DNA of 64,000 nt, taken from contig JBDHWG010000013.1 in the NCBI GenBank assembly GCA_039810085.1, forward strand, positions 1-64,000, written 5' to 3'. Position numbers and translations under genes: made by a program. This document shows, piece by piece, positions 28,570 to 38,077 of this stretch. The stretch is from JBDHWG01 sp039810085 (GTDB lineage: Bacteria; Chloroflexota; Anaerolineae; Epilineales; JAHCIE01). A model generated the notes under the pieces. It was not told where the DNA came from and searched no databases. It saw only the letters and a program-made list of their open reading frames with translations. Each line of letters opens with the position of its first letter. Position 1 is the first letter of the stretch.

Positions 28570-29334
28570 CTACACCGACAGGTCAACCCCGAAGCGCTCG
28601 CGCAGCAGCCGGTCGTACTCGGCGGCGTCGGCGACGGGCGTCTCGTGGCGCTCGCCGCGCTCCGTCACGATGAGCTGCATGTCGGCCAGCGTGACGCGGC
28701 CCTGGGGCGTGGCGAGGGAGCAAATCCGGTGTTGGGTAAAGTGCGAGTTCGGCGATGTCTGCTGCCAGCGGCACATCTCGGCGAAGTCGCCATACTGGCG
28801 CGGCGTCAGCGTGAACCAGTAGCGCGGCTTCCACGCCCCCTCCCGGTCCTGCTCCCAATAGCGCCACTGCCCCTCACCCTCCACCCGGTACGCCCGCCCG
28901 TTCCGTATCTGCTCGTCGGCCACATCGAGGCGCAGCGGCTCGCGGAAGCCCTCGCCGAAGCCGACGTCGGCCAGCCAGGGCGTCGGATCACCCGGGCAGC
29001 GCACAAGCAGGGTGAGGTGGTCATCGTTTGGGTCGGGCTGGTCGTCGTCGCCGTAGACGCCGGCCGCGAGCAGCGCCACGTCGTAGCCCAACTCGCGCAG
29101 CAGCCAGGCGAACAGGCCGTTGAGCTCGTAGCAGAAGCCGCCACGTCGCCGCGTGACAATCTTCTCGTAGCGCGACGGGAGGTCCAGGGTGATGGGGCGG
29201 CCCAGGGCAATGTCCAGGTTCTCGAAGGGGACGGCCAGGAGGTGCGCCCGGTGGAGCGCGGCGAGCGTCGTCGCGTCGGGGGTGCAGGGGCCGGTATAGG
29301 CGATGCGGTCGAGGTAGGCGTCGACGTTCACCAC
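28570..29334 (-). CDS. Arylamine N-acetyltransferase
   Basis: 254-residue NAT enzyme that transfers acetyl from acetyl-CoA to arylamines. The Cys-His-Asp triad is C68 (RRRGGFCYELNG), H106 (NDDHLTLLV) and D123 (LADVGFGEGF). Start GTG at 29334 (a second GTG follows at once) overlaps the ftsK stop by 7 nt, so it is likely co-transcribed with ftsK. Confidence 0.92.
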   Translation of the reverse strand: MVNVDAYLDRIAYTGPCTPDATTLAALHRAHLLAVPFENLDIALGRPITLDLPSRYEKIVTRRRGGFCYELNGLFAWLLRELGYDVALLAAGVYGDDDQPDPNDDHLTLLVRCPGDPTPWLADVGFGEGFREPLRLDVADEQIRNGRAYRVEGEGQWRYWEQDREGAWKPRYWFTLTPRQYGDFAEMCRWQQTSPNSHFTQHRICSLATPQGRVTLADMQLIVTERGERHETPVADAAEYDRLLRERFGVDLSV

Positions 29335-31718
29335 GTATCGTCCTGGTCCAGCGCGCCGATCTCGGCGTCCATGTCCACGTCCACGTCGTCCGGCCCGATG
29401 AGCACCTTGCGCGAGCGGCCCGCCTCGGCCGGCCCGACGACGCCGCGCTCCTCCAGCTCGTCCATCAGTCGCGCCGCGCGGGGGTAGCCGATGCGCAGGC
29501 GGCGCTGCAGGAACGACGCCGACGCCGTGCGCGACCGGCGCACCACGGCGATGGCCTCCTCGATCAGCCCCTCGTCGGCGCTATCCGCCTCGTCGTCGAT
29601 GTCGCCCTCCCACGGCGCGGCCTGGATGTCGGGGTTGGCGCGCGGGTTGAGCTTGCGCCAGTACTTGACGAGCTTCTCCAGCTCGCGGTCGGTGACATAC
29701 GCGCCCTGGAGGCGCTGCGGGCCGGGCGCGTCGGGGGCGAGGTAGAGCATGTCGCCGCGGCCGAGGAGCTTGTCCGCGCCGACGCTGTCGAGGATGACGC
29801 GGGAGTCCACCTGGCTGGAGACGGCGAAGGCGATGCGGGCCGGGAAGTTGGCTTTGATGAGGCCCGTGACCACGTCGGTCGAGGGGCGCTGCGTCGCCAG
29901 GATGAGGTGGATGCCTGTGGCGCGGGCGAGCTGGGCCAGGCGGCAGATGAGGCGCTCGGCGTCCTCCGGCGCGACCATCATCAGGTCGGCCAGTTCGTCG
30001 ATGACGATGACGATGTAGGGCAGGGGGATGCCGACCGTCGCGCGCACCTTGTCGTTGTAGGCGGCGATGTTGCGCACGCCGAGCGCGGCGAAGAGCTGGT
30101 AGCGGCGCTCCATCTCCCGGGTCAGCCACTTGAGCGCGCCGATGACCTCGTCCATCTCGACGACGACCGGCGCGATCAGGTGCGGCACGCCGTTGAAGCC
30201 GACCAGCTCGACGCGCTTTGGGTCCACCAGGACGAGCTGCAAGCTGTCTGGCGTGTTGTTGAACAGCAGGCAGGCGATGATGGTGTTGAGGCACACCGAC
30301 TTGCCGGAGCCGGTCGCGCCGGCGATGAGCAGGTGTGGCATGCGCTGGAGGTCGGCGACGGCCGGATTCCCGCGCACGTCCTCGCCGAGGGCCAGGCGCA
30401 GCGGCGACGCCATCTTCTGATAGGCCGGCGACTCCATGAGGTTGCGCAGGGCGACGCGGGTGGCGTTGGCGTTGGGGACTTCGATGCCGACGACGCTCTT
30501 GCCCGGCACCGGCGCTTCGATGCGGATGGCGGGCGCGGCGAGGGCCAGGGCCAGGTCATTGGACAGGGCGAGGATGCGGCTGACCTTGACCTTGCGCCGC
30601 TCGACTGTGCCATCGGACGACTTCCGCTCCATGTAGCCCGGCTCGACGCCGTACTGCGTCACCGTCGGCCCCTGGTTGACCGTGGTTACCTTGGCCGGGA
30701 CGCCGAACGCGGCCAGCGTCTCCTCGATGACGCGGCTGCGCTCGCGCACCTCGTCCTCGCGGTAGCGCACCTTCGAGCCCTTTTCCAACATCTCGACGCC
30801 GGGCAGCATCGGTATCTGAGTGGTCACGGCAGCGGCAGGGCCAGCGGCGTCAGCCTCGGCTTTCTTGCCCTTGCGCGAGCGCTTCTGCGGCTCGCTCGAT
30901 GGTTCGGCGCTGGCAGCAGCGGCGGGGGCTGTGGCGGCAGCTTGCGCCTTCGCGGCGGCGGCCTTGGCGGCGAGCATGAACGGCGGGACGGCCAGGGTAT
31001 CGTCGTCCGGCGGGGGCGGCACATGCACAGCGGTCGTGGCGTGGGCGGGGGCCTGGCGGCGGATTGTCGGCATCTCCAGCACGCCGTCGTCCTCTTCGTC
31101 CGCCTCGGCCTCGTCCTCCCGAACCGGCGGGCGCAGCCAGTCGTAGGCCGCGGCGGCGGCGCGCCACAGCGAGCGCGGCGTCTGGCGCGTGAGGGCGAGG
31201 GTCGCGGCGACGACGACCAGCAGCCAGAGCAGGGCCGACGGCCAGCGCCCGATGAACTCGGCGGGCGTGGCAATGAGGGCGTAGCCGACCATGCCGCCGC
31301 CCCCGCCGTTGAAGGCGCGGTCGAGCGGGTCGCCCCGGCCAACCACGCTCAGCAGGGCCAGCAGGCCGAAGAGGATAAGCTCGCCCCACAGGACGCGGTC
31401 CCACGCGACGGCCCGGCCGTGCCAGCGCCGCGTCAGGAGCCAGCCGCCGGCGACGGTGACCAGCACGCTTAGGGGCAGCGCGGCCCAGCCCACACCCAGG
31501 CGCACGATGCTTGCCCAGGCGTCGGTCAGGCTGCCGCGATTGAGGGCGAGCAGGCTGACCAGGGTGATGAGGCCGACGACGACGAGCAGCGCGCCGAGGA
31601 GCAGCGTCGGCTGGGCGAGCCGGTCCAGGCCGGTCTCCTGCTCAGGCGCAGGGGCCGGGGTCGGGGGGGTATCGTCTGGCGGGCGCCCGCCGGCGGGCTG
31701 GCGCGAGGCGCGGGGCAT
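29328..31718 (-). CDS. ftsK: DNA translocase FtsK/SpoIIIE
   Basis: 796-residue chromosome-segregation motor. Four TM helices lie in about residues 35-180, then an acidic/Ala-rich linker, then the alpha/beta motor with Walker A IAGATGSGKS (about residue 465) and Walker B VIVIDELADLMM. The gamma winged-helix domain, which reads chromosomal KOPS sites, is at the end (EEAIAVVRRSRTASASFLQR). TAGGAGG precedes the ATG. An S1-domain gene lies upstream on the same strand. Confidence 0.95.
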   Translation of the reverse strand: MPRASRQPAGGRPPDDTPPTPAPAPEQETGLDRLAQPTLLLGALLVVVGLITLVSLLALNRGSLTDAWASIVRLGVGWAALPLSVLVTVAGGWLLTRRWHGRAVAWDRVLWGELILFGLLALLSVVGRGDPLDRAFNGGGGGMVGYALIATPAEFIGRWPSALLWLLVVVAATLALTRQTPRSLWRAAAAAYDWLRPPVREDEAEADEEDDGVLEMPTIRRQAPAHATTAVHVPPPPDDDTLAVPPFMLAAKAAAAKAQAAATAPAAAASAEPSSEPQKRSRKGKKAEADAAGPAAAVTTQIPMLPGVEMLEKGSKVRYREDEVRERSRVIEETLAAFGVPAKVTTVNQGPTVTQYGVEPGYMERKSSDGTVERRKVKVSRILALSNDLALALAAPAIRIEAPVPGKSVVGIEVPNANATRVALRNLMESPAYQKMASPLRLALGEDVRGNPAVADLQRMPHLLIAGATGSGKSVCLNTIIACLLFNNTPDSLQLVLVDPKRVELVGFNGVPHLIAPVVVEMDEVIGALKWLTREMERRYQLFAALGVRNIAAYNDKVRATVGIPLPYIVIVIDELADLMMVAPEDAERLICRLAQLARATGIHLILATQRPSTDVVTGLIKANFPARIAFAVSSQVDSRVILDSVGADKLLGRGDMLYLAPDAPGPQRLQGAYVTDRELEKLVKYWRKLNPRANPDIQAAPWEGDIDDEADSADEGLIEEAIAVVRRSRTASASFLQRRLRIGYPRAARLMDELEERGVVGPAEAGRSRKVLIGPDDVDVDMDAEIGALDQDDTW

Positions 31719-31814
31719 GTCGGCCTCCTAAACGAGCATGGGAGCGCGGTCGTGCGCCCCCATGCGTTCGTTCACAGGCATATCTAGTGTCTATATAATG
31801 GAAGGGCGCTAGGG

Positions 31815-32810
31815 CTAGTGTGCGTAGCCGTTACGCGACTCGGTTGTCCACACCTGGCGCAGACTGAGGCCCAGGCGGCGGTTCTGCGAGTCGATGTTCA
31901 GCACGCGCATCGTCACCGTCTGCCCCTCCTGCACGACGTTGCGCGGGTGCAGGAAGTTGCCCTCGGCCAGCTCCGAGATGTGGATCAAGCCCTCCAGGCC
32001 CTCCTCCAGCCGCACGAACGCGCCGAAGTCGACGACGTTGGTGACGACGCCGGTAATCATCTGGCCGGGGATGTAGCGCTTCTCCACGTCGGCCCACGGG
32101 TCGGGGCGCAGCCGCTTGAGACTGAGGGCAACGCGGCGCTGCGCCCGATCGACGTTCATCACCAGGACGCTGACCTCCTGGCTGACGGACACGACCTCGT
32201 TGGGGTGGGCGACGCGCTGCCACGACAATTCGCTGATGTGAATGAGGCCATCGATGCCGCCCAGGTCCACGAACGCGCCGAAGTAGCAGATGCTCCGCAC
32301 GCGCCCGCTGACCAGGTCGCCCTCGCGCAGCTGCGCCAGTCGCGCATCCACGCCGCCGCCCGTCCAGGCGGCGGCGCGCTCGGACAGGATGATGCGGTTG
32401 CGGGAGCGGTCCAGCTCGATGAGCTTGAGGTCTAGTTCCTCGCCCAGCCGCCGTTCCAGCTCCTCGCGCAGTTCCTCACTTTCCATGCGGCGCGGCAGAT
32501 CGGCCAGCTGCGACGCGGGCACGAAGCCGACGGTATCGCCGACGCGCACCAGCAGCCCGCCGCGATTGCAGCCGATCACCCGCCCCTTGAGAATAGCGCC
32601 TTCATCGAAGTAGGCTTTCAACGTGGCCCACTGGTCCCGCGTCGGATGCATGTTGAGGAGACTCTCGTCCTCCAGCATCCGGCCGCCGTCGCCATTGACG
32701 CCGCGCGGCGGCCCTTCGTAGGCCACCTCACCCTGCGATAGCAGCGCCCCCCAGTAACTCTCGTCCTCTGGCCCCGCCCACGGTGGCACTTCGTCCATCG
32801 GGTCCCTCAT
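31815..32810 (-). CDS. S1 RNA-binding domain protein (ribosomal protein S1-like)
   Basis: 331-residue protein with an acidic N-terminus and three S1 OB-fold repeats: GAILKGRVIGCNRGGLLVRV, GDLVSGRVRSICYFGAFVDL and GQMITGVVTNVVDFGAFVRL. It is a short S1 homologue likely to bind mRNA on the ribosome. The start at 32810 has GGAGAGGGG upstream; the ATG eight codons earlier does not. It is followed on the same strand by ftsK. Confidence 0.87.
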   Translation of the reverse strand: MRDPMDEVPPWAGPEDESYWGALLSQGEVAYEGPPRGVNGDGGRMLEDESLLNMHPTRDQWATLKAYFDEGAILKGRVIGCNRGGLLVRVGDTVGFVPASQLADLPRRMESEELREELERRLGEELDLKLIELDRSRNRIILSERAAAWTGGGVDARLAQLREGDLVSGRVRSICYFGAFVDLGGIDGLIHISELSWQRVAHPNEVVSVSQEVSVLVMNVDRAQRRVALSLKRLRPDPWADVEKRYIPGQMITGVVTNVVDFGAFVRLEEGLEGLIHISELAEGNFLHPRNVVQEGQTVTMRVLNIDSQNRRLGLSLRQVWTTESRNGYAH

Positions 32811-33131
32811 CGTCCCCTCTCCTCTAGAAAACATCGAACCGGCTAATTGTTCTCTCGATGGCTAACGCCTCCACCGGCCTGCCCGGCAGCTTTGGGCAGC
32901 CTATCCCGCATAGAAAACGCTACAGCAATTGTCGTGCGAGCCACGCGGCGCGAGTGGCATGGCAATCTCAAAGAGGTCAACGACGCAGCGTGAGGAACCA
33001 ACGTATCAGTTATTGTAACGTAAATCTAGTGGAGCTATTATAATGTTCGGTCAAATCCTTGTCAAACCGCTTGTATCTTGCTTTGGACAGGACCCGCGCA
33101 GCCGTTATAATTGGCGGGGGAGGGCCGGAGC
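32811..33131. other. Divergent intergenic region, S1 gene and response regulator
   Basis: 321 bp without a gene. Two TATAAT boxes on the plus strand lie at 33039-33044 and 33106-33111; the second has a well-spaced -35 and is listed separately. No large repeat is seen. Confidence 0.6.
33083..33111 (+). promoter_or_regulatory. Sigma70-type promoter for the response regulator
   Basis: TTGGAC (33083-33088), 17-nt spacer, TATAAT (33106-33111), 20 nt before the start codon. The short 5' leader still leaves room for the GGAG site. Confidence 0.7.
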
Positions 33132-33806
33132 ATGGCGAAAATCCTGGTCGTCGATGACGAGCCGAACATCGTCGAGCTGGCGCGCCTGTATCTCAAGAAC
33201 GAAGGCTACGACGTCCTCGCCGCCGCCGATGGCCGCGCTGCCGTCGCCGCCGTGCGCCAGCACAGCCCGGACCTGGTGCTCCTCGACATCATGCTTCCCG
33301 GCCTGGACGGCTGGGAGGTATGCAAGCAGGTGCGCCAGTTCAGCCGCGTGCCCATCATCATGCTGACGGCGCGTGGCGACGACGTGGACAAGATCGTTGG
33401 GCTGGAGCTGGGCGCCGACGACTACATGGTCAAGCCGTTCAACCCGCGCGAGATGGTCGCCCGCGTCAAGGCGGTGCTGCGGCGCACCGACAGCGGGCGG
33501 CCGGCGACGCCGCTGATCGAGGTCGGCGACGTGCGCGTGGACACGGCGCGGCACGAAGTGACGGTCGCCGGCAAGCCGGCTACGCTGCGCGCCAAGGAGT
33601 TCGACCTGCTCGCCTACCTGATGCAGCACCCGGGCCTGGCGCTGAGCCGCGAGCAGCTTCTCAACGCAGTGTGGGGCTACGACTACTACGGCGACACGCG
33701 CACCGTCGATGTCCACGTCGCCCACATCCGCGACAAGCTTGCTGGCAGCCGCGTCAGCGTCGAGACAGTCTGGGGGGTCGGATACAAGCTCGTTACATCG
33801 GAATGA
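33132..33806 (+). CDS. OmpR/PhoB-family response regulator
   Basis: 224-residue transcription factor: receiver domain with D9/D10 (VVDDEP), phosphoacceptor D52 (LLDIMLPGLDGW) and K102-region VKPFNP, then an OmpR-type winged helix (AKEFDLLAYLMQHPGLALSR ... VDVHVAHIRDKL). The start is the ATG at 33132. No histidine kinase gene is adjacent; the next gene encodes a secreted toroid protein. Confidence 0.93.
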   Translation: MAKILVVDDEPNIVELARLYLKNEGYDVLAAADGRAAVAAVRQHSPDLVLLDIMLPGLDGWEVCKQVRQFSRVPIIMLTARGDDVDKIVGLELGADDYMVKPFNPREMVARVKAVLRRTDSGRPATPLIEVGDVRVDTARHEVTVAGKPATLRAKEFDLLAYLMQHPGLALSREQLLNAVWGYDYYGDTRTVDVHVAHIRDKLAGSRVSVETVWGVGYKLVTSE

Positions 33807-33822
33807 AATTGAATCGCGGTAG

Positions 33823-33950
33823 CCGTCATTGCGAGGAGGACGATAGGACGACGCGGCAATCTCGCGGCGGGCAAGAGCGCCGCTATGCCGGTGTCAGATG
33901 GTCTTTCGCAAGGACGTGGGATTGCTTCGCTGCGCTCGCAATGACGGTGT
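33823..33950. repeat. Inverted pair of CATTGCGAG...GCAATC elements
   Basis: Two head-to-head copies, GTCATTGCGAGGAGGACGAT at 33823 and GGATTGCTTCGCTGCG then CTCGCAATGAC ending near 33948, about 60 bp apart. The ATG of the toroid protein lies in the end of the second copy. Confidence 0.8.
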
Positions 33951-35887
33951 TCCTCCTTGTCGGGTTGCCCGCCGGTGCGGCGCAGGCGGCGCAGGCGGCG
34001 CAGAATTCCATTCTGCGCCTGGGTTGGGGAAGCCTGCCGAGGCAGGCTCGGCCGGGCGTGATGTGGCAAAGCAAGGCTGAAGCGCCGACGGACGACGAGT
34101 GGAACGCTCGGCGGGCGCTGGACTGGCTCGCCAGCATCCAGAACCCCGACGGCGGCTACGGCGATGTCGCCACGACCCTGGCCGTGCTGCGCGCCGTCGC
34201 CGACGGCGGCCGGTCCGCCGCGACCTGGCAGCGCGCCGTCGGCCCCTCTATCCTCACCTATCTCGCGCCGCGTCTCGCCGCCTACGCCGACCGCGATACC
34301 GTCAGCGCCGCCCAGGCCATTGTCGCCCTCGTCGCGGCGGGCGAAGACCCGCACACTTTCGCCGGAGCCAACCTCGTGCGACGCCTCCAGGCCCACTTCG
34401 ACCCGACGGCCGGACTCTACGAGGGGCGCTTTGGCACGCCGCTGGACCAGGCGTGGGCCTTGCTCGCCCTCGCCGCCGCCCACGAGCCGCTGCCGCCCAC
34501 GGTGGTCAGTCGCCTCGCGGTAGCCCAGGAGAGCGACGGCGGCTGGCCGCCCACCGATGGCGCACCGTCCGACGTCGAAACCACAACGCTGGCGGTGGCG
34601 GCGCTCGTGGCGGCGGGCCAGGACCCGGCCAGCCTCAATTTGCGCTTAGCAGTAAGCTTCATCAGCTGGTCCGAGGCCAACGACGGCGGGGTGAGCCGCT
34701 CGCCGACGTGCGCCTGCGCGCCGGATGCTCTCTCGACAACCCGTGCCATCCCCGCCATCCTGCTCCTCGGCTTCGACCCCTATGGTGACGGCTGGTATCG
34801 CCCCTACGGCGCGCCGCCCCAGTGGCTCGCCCGCGCCCAGCGCCTCGATGGCGCTGTCGCCCTCGCGCCAGGCGGGCCACCCAACGTGCGCGCCACGGCG
34901 TATGCAGTTACCGCGTGGATGGGGCGGCCGCTCGTGCCCCGCGGCCGAGGCGCGGCGCTGAGCGCGGGGCTGGACTGGCTGCGGCGGCAGCAGCGCGACG
35001 ACGGCGGCTTCAGCGCGCGGGGCGATGCCTCCGACACCGACCTGACCGTCGAGGCGCTGTTCGCCCTGGCCGCAGCTGGGCAGGATGCTCATACCTGGCA
35101 CGCGGCTAGCGGCGCGACCCCACTGGACTACCTTGCCAGCCAGCCGCTCCCGGCGACCGCGGCCAACGCGGCGCGGCTCAGCCTGGCCGTCCAGGCCCAC
35201 GGCGGTGACCCGCGCGCCTTTGGTGGACACGACCTGCTGCAACATCTGGCCGCGTTCCTGGACGCGAGCCAGGGCGTGTACGGGCAAACGACGCTCGACC
35301 AGGCGTGGGCGCTGCTGGCCCTAGCCGCTTTGCATCTGTCGCCCCCGCCCAAGGCCGTGGAGCATCTCATCGCGTTGCAGGGCGATGACGGCGGGTGGGC
35401 GCCCCGCCCGGGCGTTGCATCCGATACCCCGACGACGGCCCTCGCGGTGCAGGCCCTCGTCGCCACCAATGGTATCTATACTGTGCGCGACCGGGCGCGG
35501 GCATACCTCACCGCGCGCCAGCTCCCGTTCGGCGGCTTCGCAAGCATGGCCGGCGAGACGGCGGTGTCGACGCGGGCAACGGTGGCGGCGCTCCAGGCGC
35601 TTATCGCGCTGCGGGAGGACCCGCGCCAGTCGCCCTGGATTCAGCACGCCGGACCGCCGGACGGCAGCCCGCTGCCCTCGCACAACCCCATCGAGGCGCT
35701 GCTCGCCTTGCAGGATGCGTCGGGCGCGTTCCACCCTCAGGACGGCTTCGCCGAACTGGATGCGTTCGCCACGGCGCAGGCGCTCGTCGCCCTGGCTGGC
35801 CGCGCTCAGCCTGTGCGCGGCCAAACCATGCGCCTGTTCCTACCGCTGGTTGTGACCGTCGTCGGGTCATTGCGAGGAGGACGGTAG
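33941..35887 (+). CDS. Secreted alpha/alpha-toroid (prenyltransferase/squalene-oxidase repeat) protein
   Basis: About 648 residues. MTVFLLVGLPAGAAQAAQAA resembles a signal peptide, interrupted after it by a palindromic repeat (about 33990-34060). The body is tandem alpha-hairpin repeats with QNPDGGYGDVATTLAVLRAV, RDDGGFSARGDASDTDLTVE and DDGGWAPRPGVASDTPTTAL signatures. The tail MRLFLPLVV is close to the stop. Both the start and the stop codon fall in dispersed repeats. The repeats resemble those of the riboswitch-controlled protein at 58.9-61.0 kb (a transcobalamin-like toroid) but no DUF4430 domain is present. Possibly a second ligand-binding toroid; the alternative is a cyclase-like or protease-inhibitor fold. 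Confidence 0.7.
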   Translation: MTVFLLVGLPAGAAQAAQAAQNSILRLGWGSLPRQARPGVMWQSKAEAPTDDEWNARRALDWLASIQNPDGGYGDVATTLAVLRAVADGGRSAATWQRAVGPSILTYLAPRLAAYADRDTVSAAQAIVALVAAGEDPHTFAGANLVRRLQAHFDPTAGLYEGRFGTPLDQAWALLALAAAHEPLPPTVVSRLAVAQESDGGWPPTDGAPSDVETTTLAVAALVAAGQDPASLNLRLAVSFISWSEANDGGVSRSPTCACAPDALSTTRAIPAILLLGFDPYGDGWYRPYGAPPQWLARAQRLDGAVALAPGGPPNVRATAYAVTAWMGRPLVPRGRGAALSAGLDWLRRQQRDDGGFSARGDASDTDLTVEALFALAAAGQDAHTWHAASGATPLDYLASQPLPATAANAARLSLAVQAHGGDPRAFGGHDLLQHLAAFLDASQGVYGQTTLDQAWALLALAALHLSPPPKAVEHLIALQGDDGGWAPRPGVASDTPTTALAVQALVATNGIYTVRDRARAYLTARQLPFGGFASMAGETAVSTRATVAALQALIALREDPRQSPWIQHAGPPDGSPLPSHNPIEALLALQDASGAFHPQDGFAELDAFATAQALVALAGRAQPVRGQTMRLFLPLVVTVVGSLRGGR

Positions 35888-35926
35888 AACGACGACGCAA
35901 TCTCGTCGCTTTCCGTGGTTCCTATC

Positions 35927-37066
35927 TTACAGGCTCTTGTCGTGGTGGGTGAGGCGGCGGGCGCCGGTCGCTGTGACCAGGACGGCGTCCTCCAGGCGCA
36001 CGCTCGTCTCGCCGGGGAAGTAGATGCCCGGCTCGAGCATCAGCACCATGTCCTGCTCAATAATCTCGGCGCTGTACGGCACGATGCGCGGCGCCTCGTG
36101 GCCCGTCACCCCGATGCCGTGGCCGGTGTGGTGGCGGTAGACCGGGTAGCCCGCGTCGGCGATGAAGCGGCGCAGGGTGCGGTCGATCTCCCCCGCGACA
36201 GCGCCGGGGCGAACCAGGGAGATGCCCAACTCCAGGGCGCGCTCCACCGTCCGGTGCATCGCCGCCTGGCGCTCGGTCGGGGCGCCGCCGTAGTACGTCG
36301 CGCAGCCGTCGCTCCAGTAGCCATAGCGGATGGCGCTCAGGTCCACGATGAGCGAGTCATGCTCGCGGATGGGGTAGTCCAGCGGCCAACCGCCGACGTT
36401 GTTCTGGCGGTAGCCGACGACGCAGTCGTTGCCGAGGGGGACGCGCTGACCCGCCGCGCGCTGGATGGCCGAGTGCGCCTCCGCCCACACGTCGATCTCG
36501 CGCTGGCCGACGCGGGCCGCGCGGCGCGCCGCCGCCTGACCGATGCCGGCCAGGGCGAAGTTGTCCATGAGCTTGACCAGCTCCTCCGGCGTCTTCACCA
36601 TGCGCAGCGGGTCCAGCCAGCCATCGATAGCGGCCAGGGACACGCGCTCCGGCAGGCGCTCACGGACAGTGTACCACAGTGCGACGGGCAGGTCCCGCTC
36701 CTCGACGCCGACTTTCCCGGCTCGCACAGAGGCTCCTGTAATTGTCTGGTTCAGCAGCGCGGCCAGGTTAGGCCCACCCCGCAGTGCCGTGTCAATCGAA
36801 AAGCCCTGGTACGCGGCGACCGCGCCGTCCGGCTCTTGCCCAAAAGCCGCTGCGTCGGCCAGGTGGCTATCCATGACCAGCAGCGTGAAGCGGCCGTCGG
36901 CGTACCACACCAAGGGCGGGCCGCCGGCCGCGGCGCTGACGCCGGTCTGGGGCGCAGGCGCGAAGCCGGTCAGCCAGGTGACGCTGGTGCGGTGGGCGAA
37001 CAGGGCCGCGTCGATGCCCTTCGATTTCAGGAGGTCCCGGGTGCGGGCGCGCTGCTCGGCGTGCAT
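35927..37066 (-). CDS. M24 family metallopeptidase (Xaa-Pro aminopeptidase-like)
   Basis: 379 residues: N-terminal creatinase-like domain, then pita-bread catalytic domain. Metal ligands are Asp in LIVDLSAIRYG, Asp in YWSDGCATYY, His in HHTGHGIG, Glu in MLEPGIYFPG and Glu in VRLEDAVLV. Predicted to remove N-terminal residues before proline. It is followed 10 nt upstream by the moxR stop, so the two may be co-transcribed. Confidence 0.9.
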   Translation of the reverse strand: MHAEQRARTRDLLKSKGIDAALFAHRTSVTWLTGFAPAPQTGVSAAAGGPPLVWYADGRFTLLVMDSHLADAAAFGQEPDGAVAAYQGFSIDTALRGGPNLAALLNQTITGASVRAGKVGVEERDLPVALWYTVRERLPERVSLAAIDGWLDPLRMVKTPEELVKLMDNFALAGIGQAAARRAARVGQREIDVWAEAHSAIQRAAGQRVPLGNDCVVGYRQNNVGGWPLDYPIREHDSLIVDLSAIRYGYWSDGCATYYGGAPTERQAAMHRTVERALELGISLVRPGAVAGEIDRTLRRFIADAGYPVYRHHTGHGIGVTGHEAPRIVPYSAEIIEQDMVLMLEPGIYFPGETSVRLEDAVLVTATGARRLTHHDKSL

Positions 37067-37075
37067 CTCATCTCC

Positions 37076-38038
37076 TTAGGCGGGTGTGTCCACGGGGGCG
37101 GGAACGGCCTCGACGATCTCTTGCAGAATCTGTTCCGGCGTGCGCCCGCGCAGCTTCATCTGGCTCGACAGGATGAGGCGGTGGGTGAGGACGGGCGCGG
37201 CCAGCGCCTTGACGTCGTCCGGTAGGACGTAGTCGCGGCCTTGGATGGCAGCGCGCGCCTGCGCCGTCTGGTACAGCGCCAGGGAGCCGCGTGGGCTGGC
37301 CCCTAGCTCGACGGCGGCGTGGTTGCGGGTGGAGTGGACGATGCGCACGATATAGTTGCGGACGGTCGCCTCGACGCGCACCGAGCGCCGCGCCTGCGCC
37401 AGGGTCAGCACGTCGGCGGCGGGCAGGACGGTCGCCAGGTCGGTCAGCGGGTCGGCGTGCTCGTAGCGCAGCAGGATGTCCTCCTCGTCGGCGACACTGG
37501 GGTAGCCGAGGCGGATGCGCATCACGAAGCGGTCCATCTGGGCCTCGGGCAAGGGGAACGTGCCCTCTAGCTCGATGGGGTTCTGGGTGGCGAGGACGAG
37601 GAACGGGCGCGGCAGGGCCATCGTCTCGCCGTCCACGGTGATGGTGCGCTCCTGCATCGCTTCCAGTAGCGCCGACTGGGTGCGCGGCGTGGCGCGGTTG
37701 ATCTCGTCGGCCAGGACGACCTGCGCCACGATGGGACCGGCGCGGTACTCGAACTCCTGGGACTTCTGGTTGAAGAAGTTGATGCCGACGACGTCGGACG
37801 GCAGGAGGTCGGGGGTGAACTGGATGCGGCGGAAGGAGCAGTCGAGGGAGCGGGCGAGGGCGCGCGCCAGAGTCGTCTTGCCGACGCCGGGCACGTCCTC
37901 GATGAGCACGTGGCCCTCGACGAGGAGGGCGATCATGAGTTGGTCGATGATGTCGGCCTTGCCGATGATGACGCGCTCGATGTTGGCGCGCACGCGGTCA
38001 GCGGCGGCGGCGATATCGGTTGGGGAAACGGGGGTCAT
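37076..38038 (-). CDS. MoxR-family AAA+ ATPase
   Basis: 320-residue AAA+ ATPase: Walker A EDVPGVGKTTLARA (residues 47-60), Walker B VLADEINRATPRTQSALLEA, and a MoxR lid domain near DYVLPDDVKALAAPVLTHR. Members act as chaperones for metal-cofactor insertion or surface-complex assembly, usually beside a DUF58 gene; none is seen here. Confidence 0.9.
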   Translation of the reverse strand: MTPVSPTDIAAAADRVRANIERVIIGKADIIDQLMIALLVEGHVLIEDVPGVGKTTLARALARSLDCSFRRIQFTPDLLPSDVVGINFFNQKSQEFEYRAGPIVAQVVLADEINRATPRTQSALLEAMQERTITVDGETMALPRPFLVLATQNPIELEGTFPLPEAQMDRFVMRIRLGYPSVADEEDILLRYEHADPLTDLATVLPAADVLTLAQARRSVRVEATVRNYIVRIVHSTRNHAAVELGASPRGSLALYQTAQARAAIQGRDYVLPDDVKALAAPVLTHRLILSSQMKLRGRTPEQILQEIVEAVPAPVDTPA

Positions 38039-38077
38039 GCCAAGGGCCTTTCGAGGCGAAATGCAGTGTAGAAAACG

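Noticed and set aside
28285..28572. Possible CRISPR or GC-rich structured RNA
   Set aside because: Irregular GGCAGGC/GCCTGCC low-complexity palindromes without constant spacing; better explained as a dispersed repeat.
33320..33940. Long N-terminal extension of the toroid protein
   Set aside because: It overlaps the response regulator in another frame and then runs through dispersed repeats; the signal-peptide-like start at 33941 is preferred.
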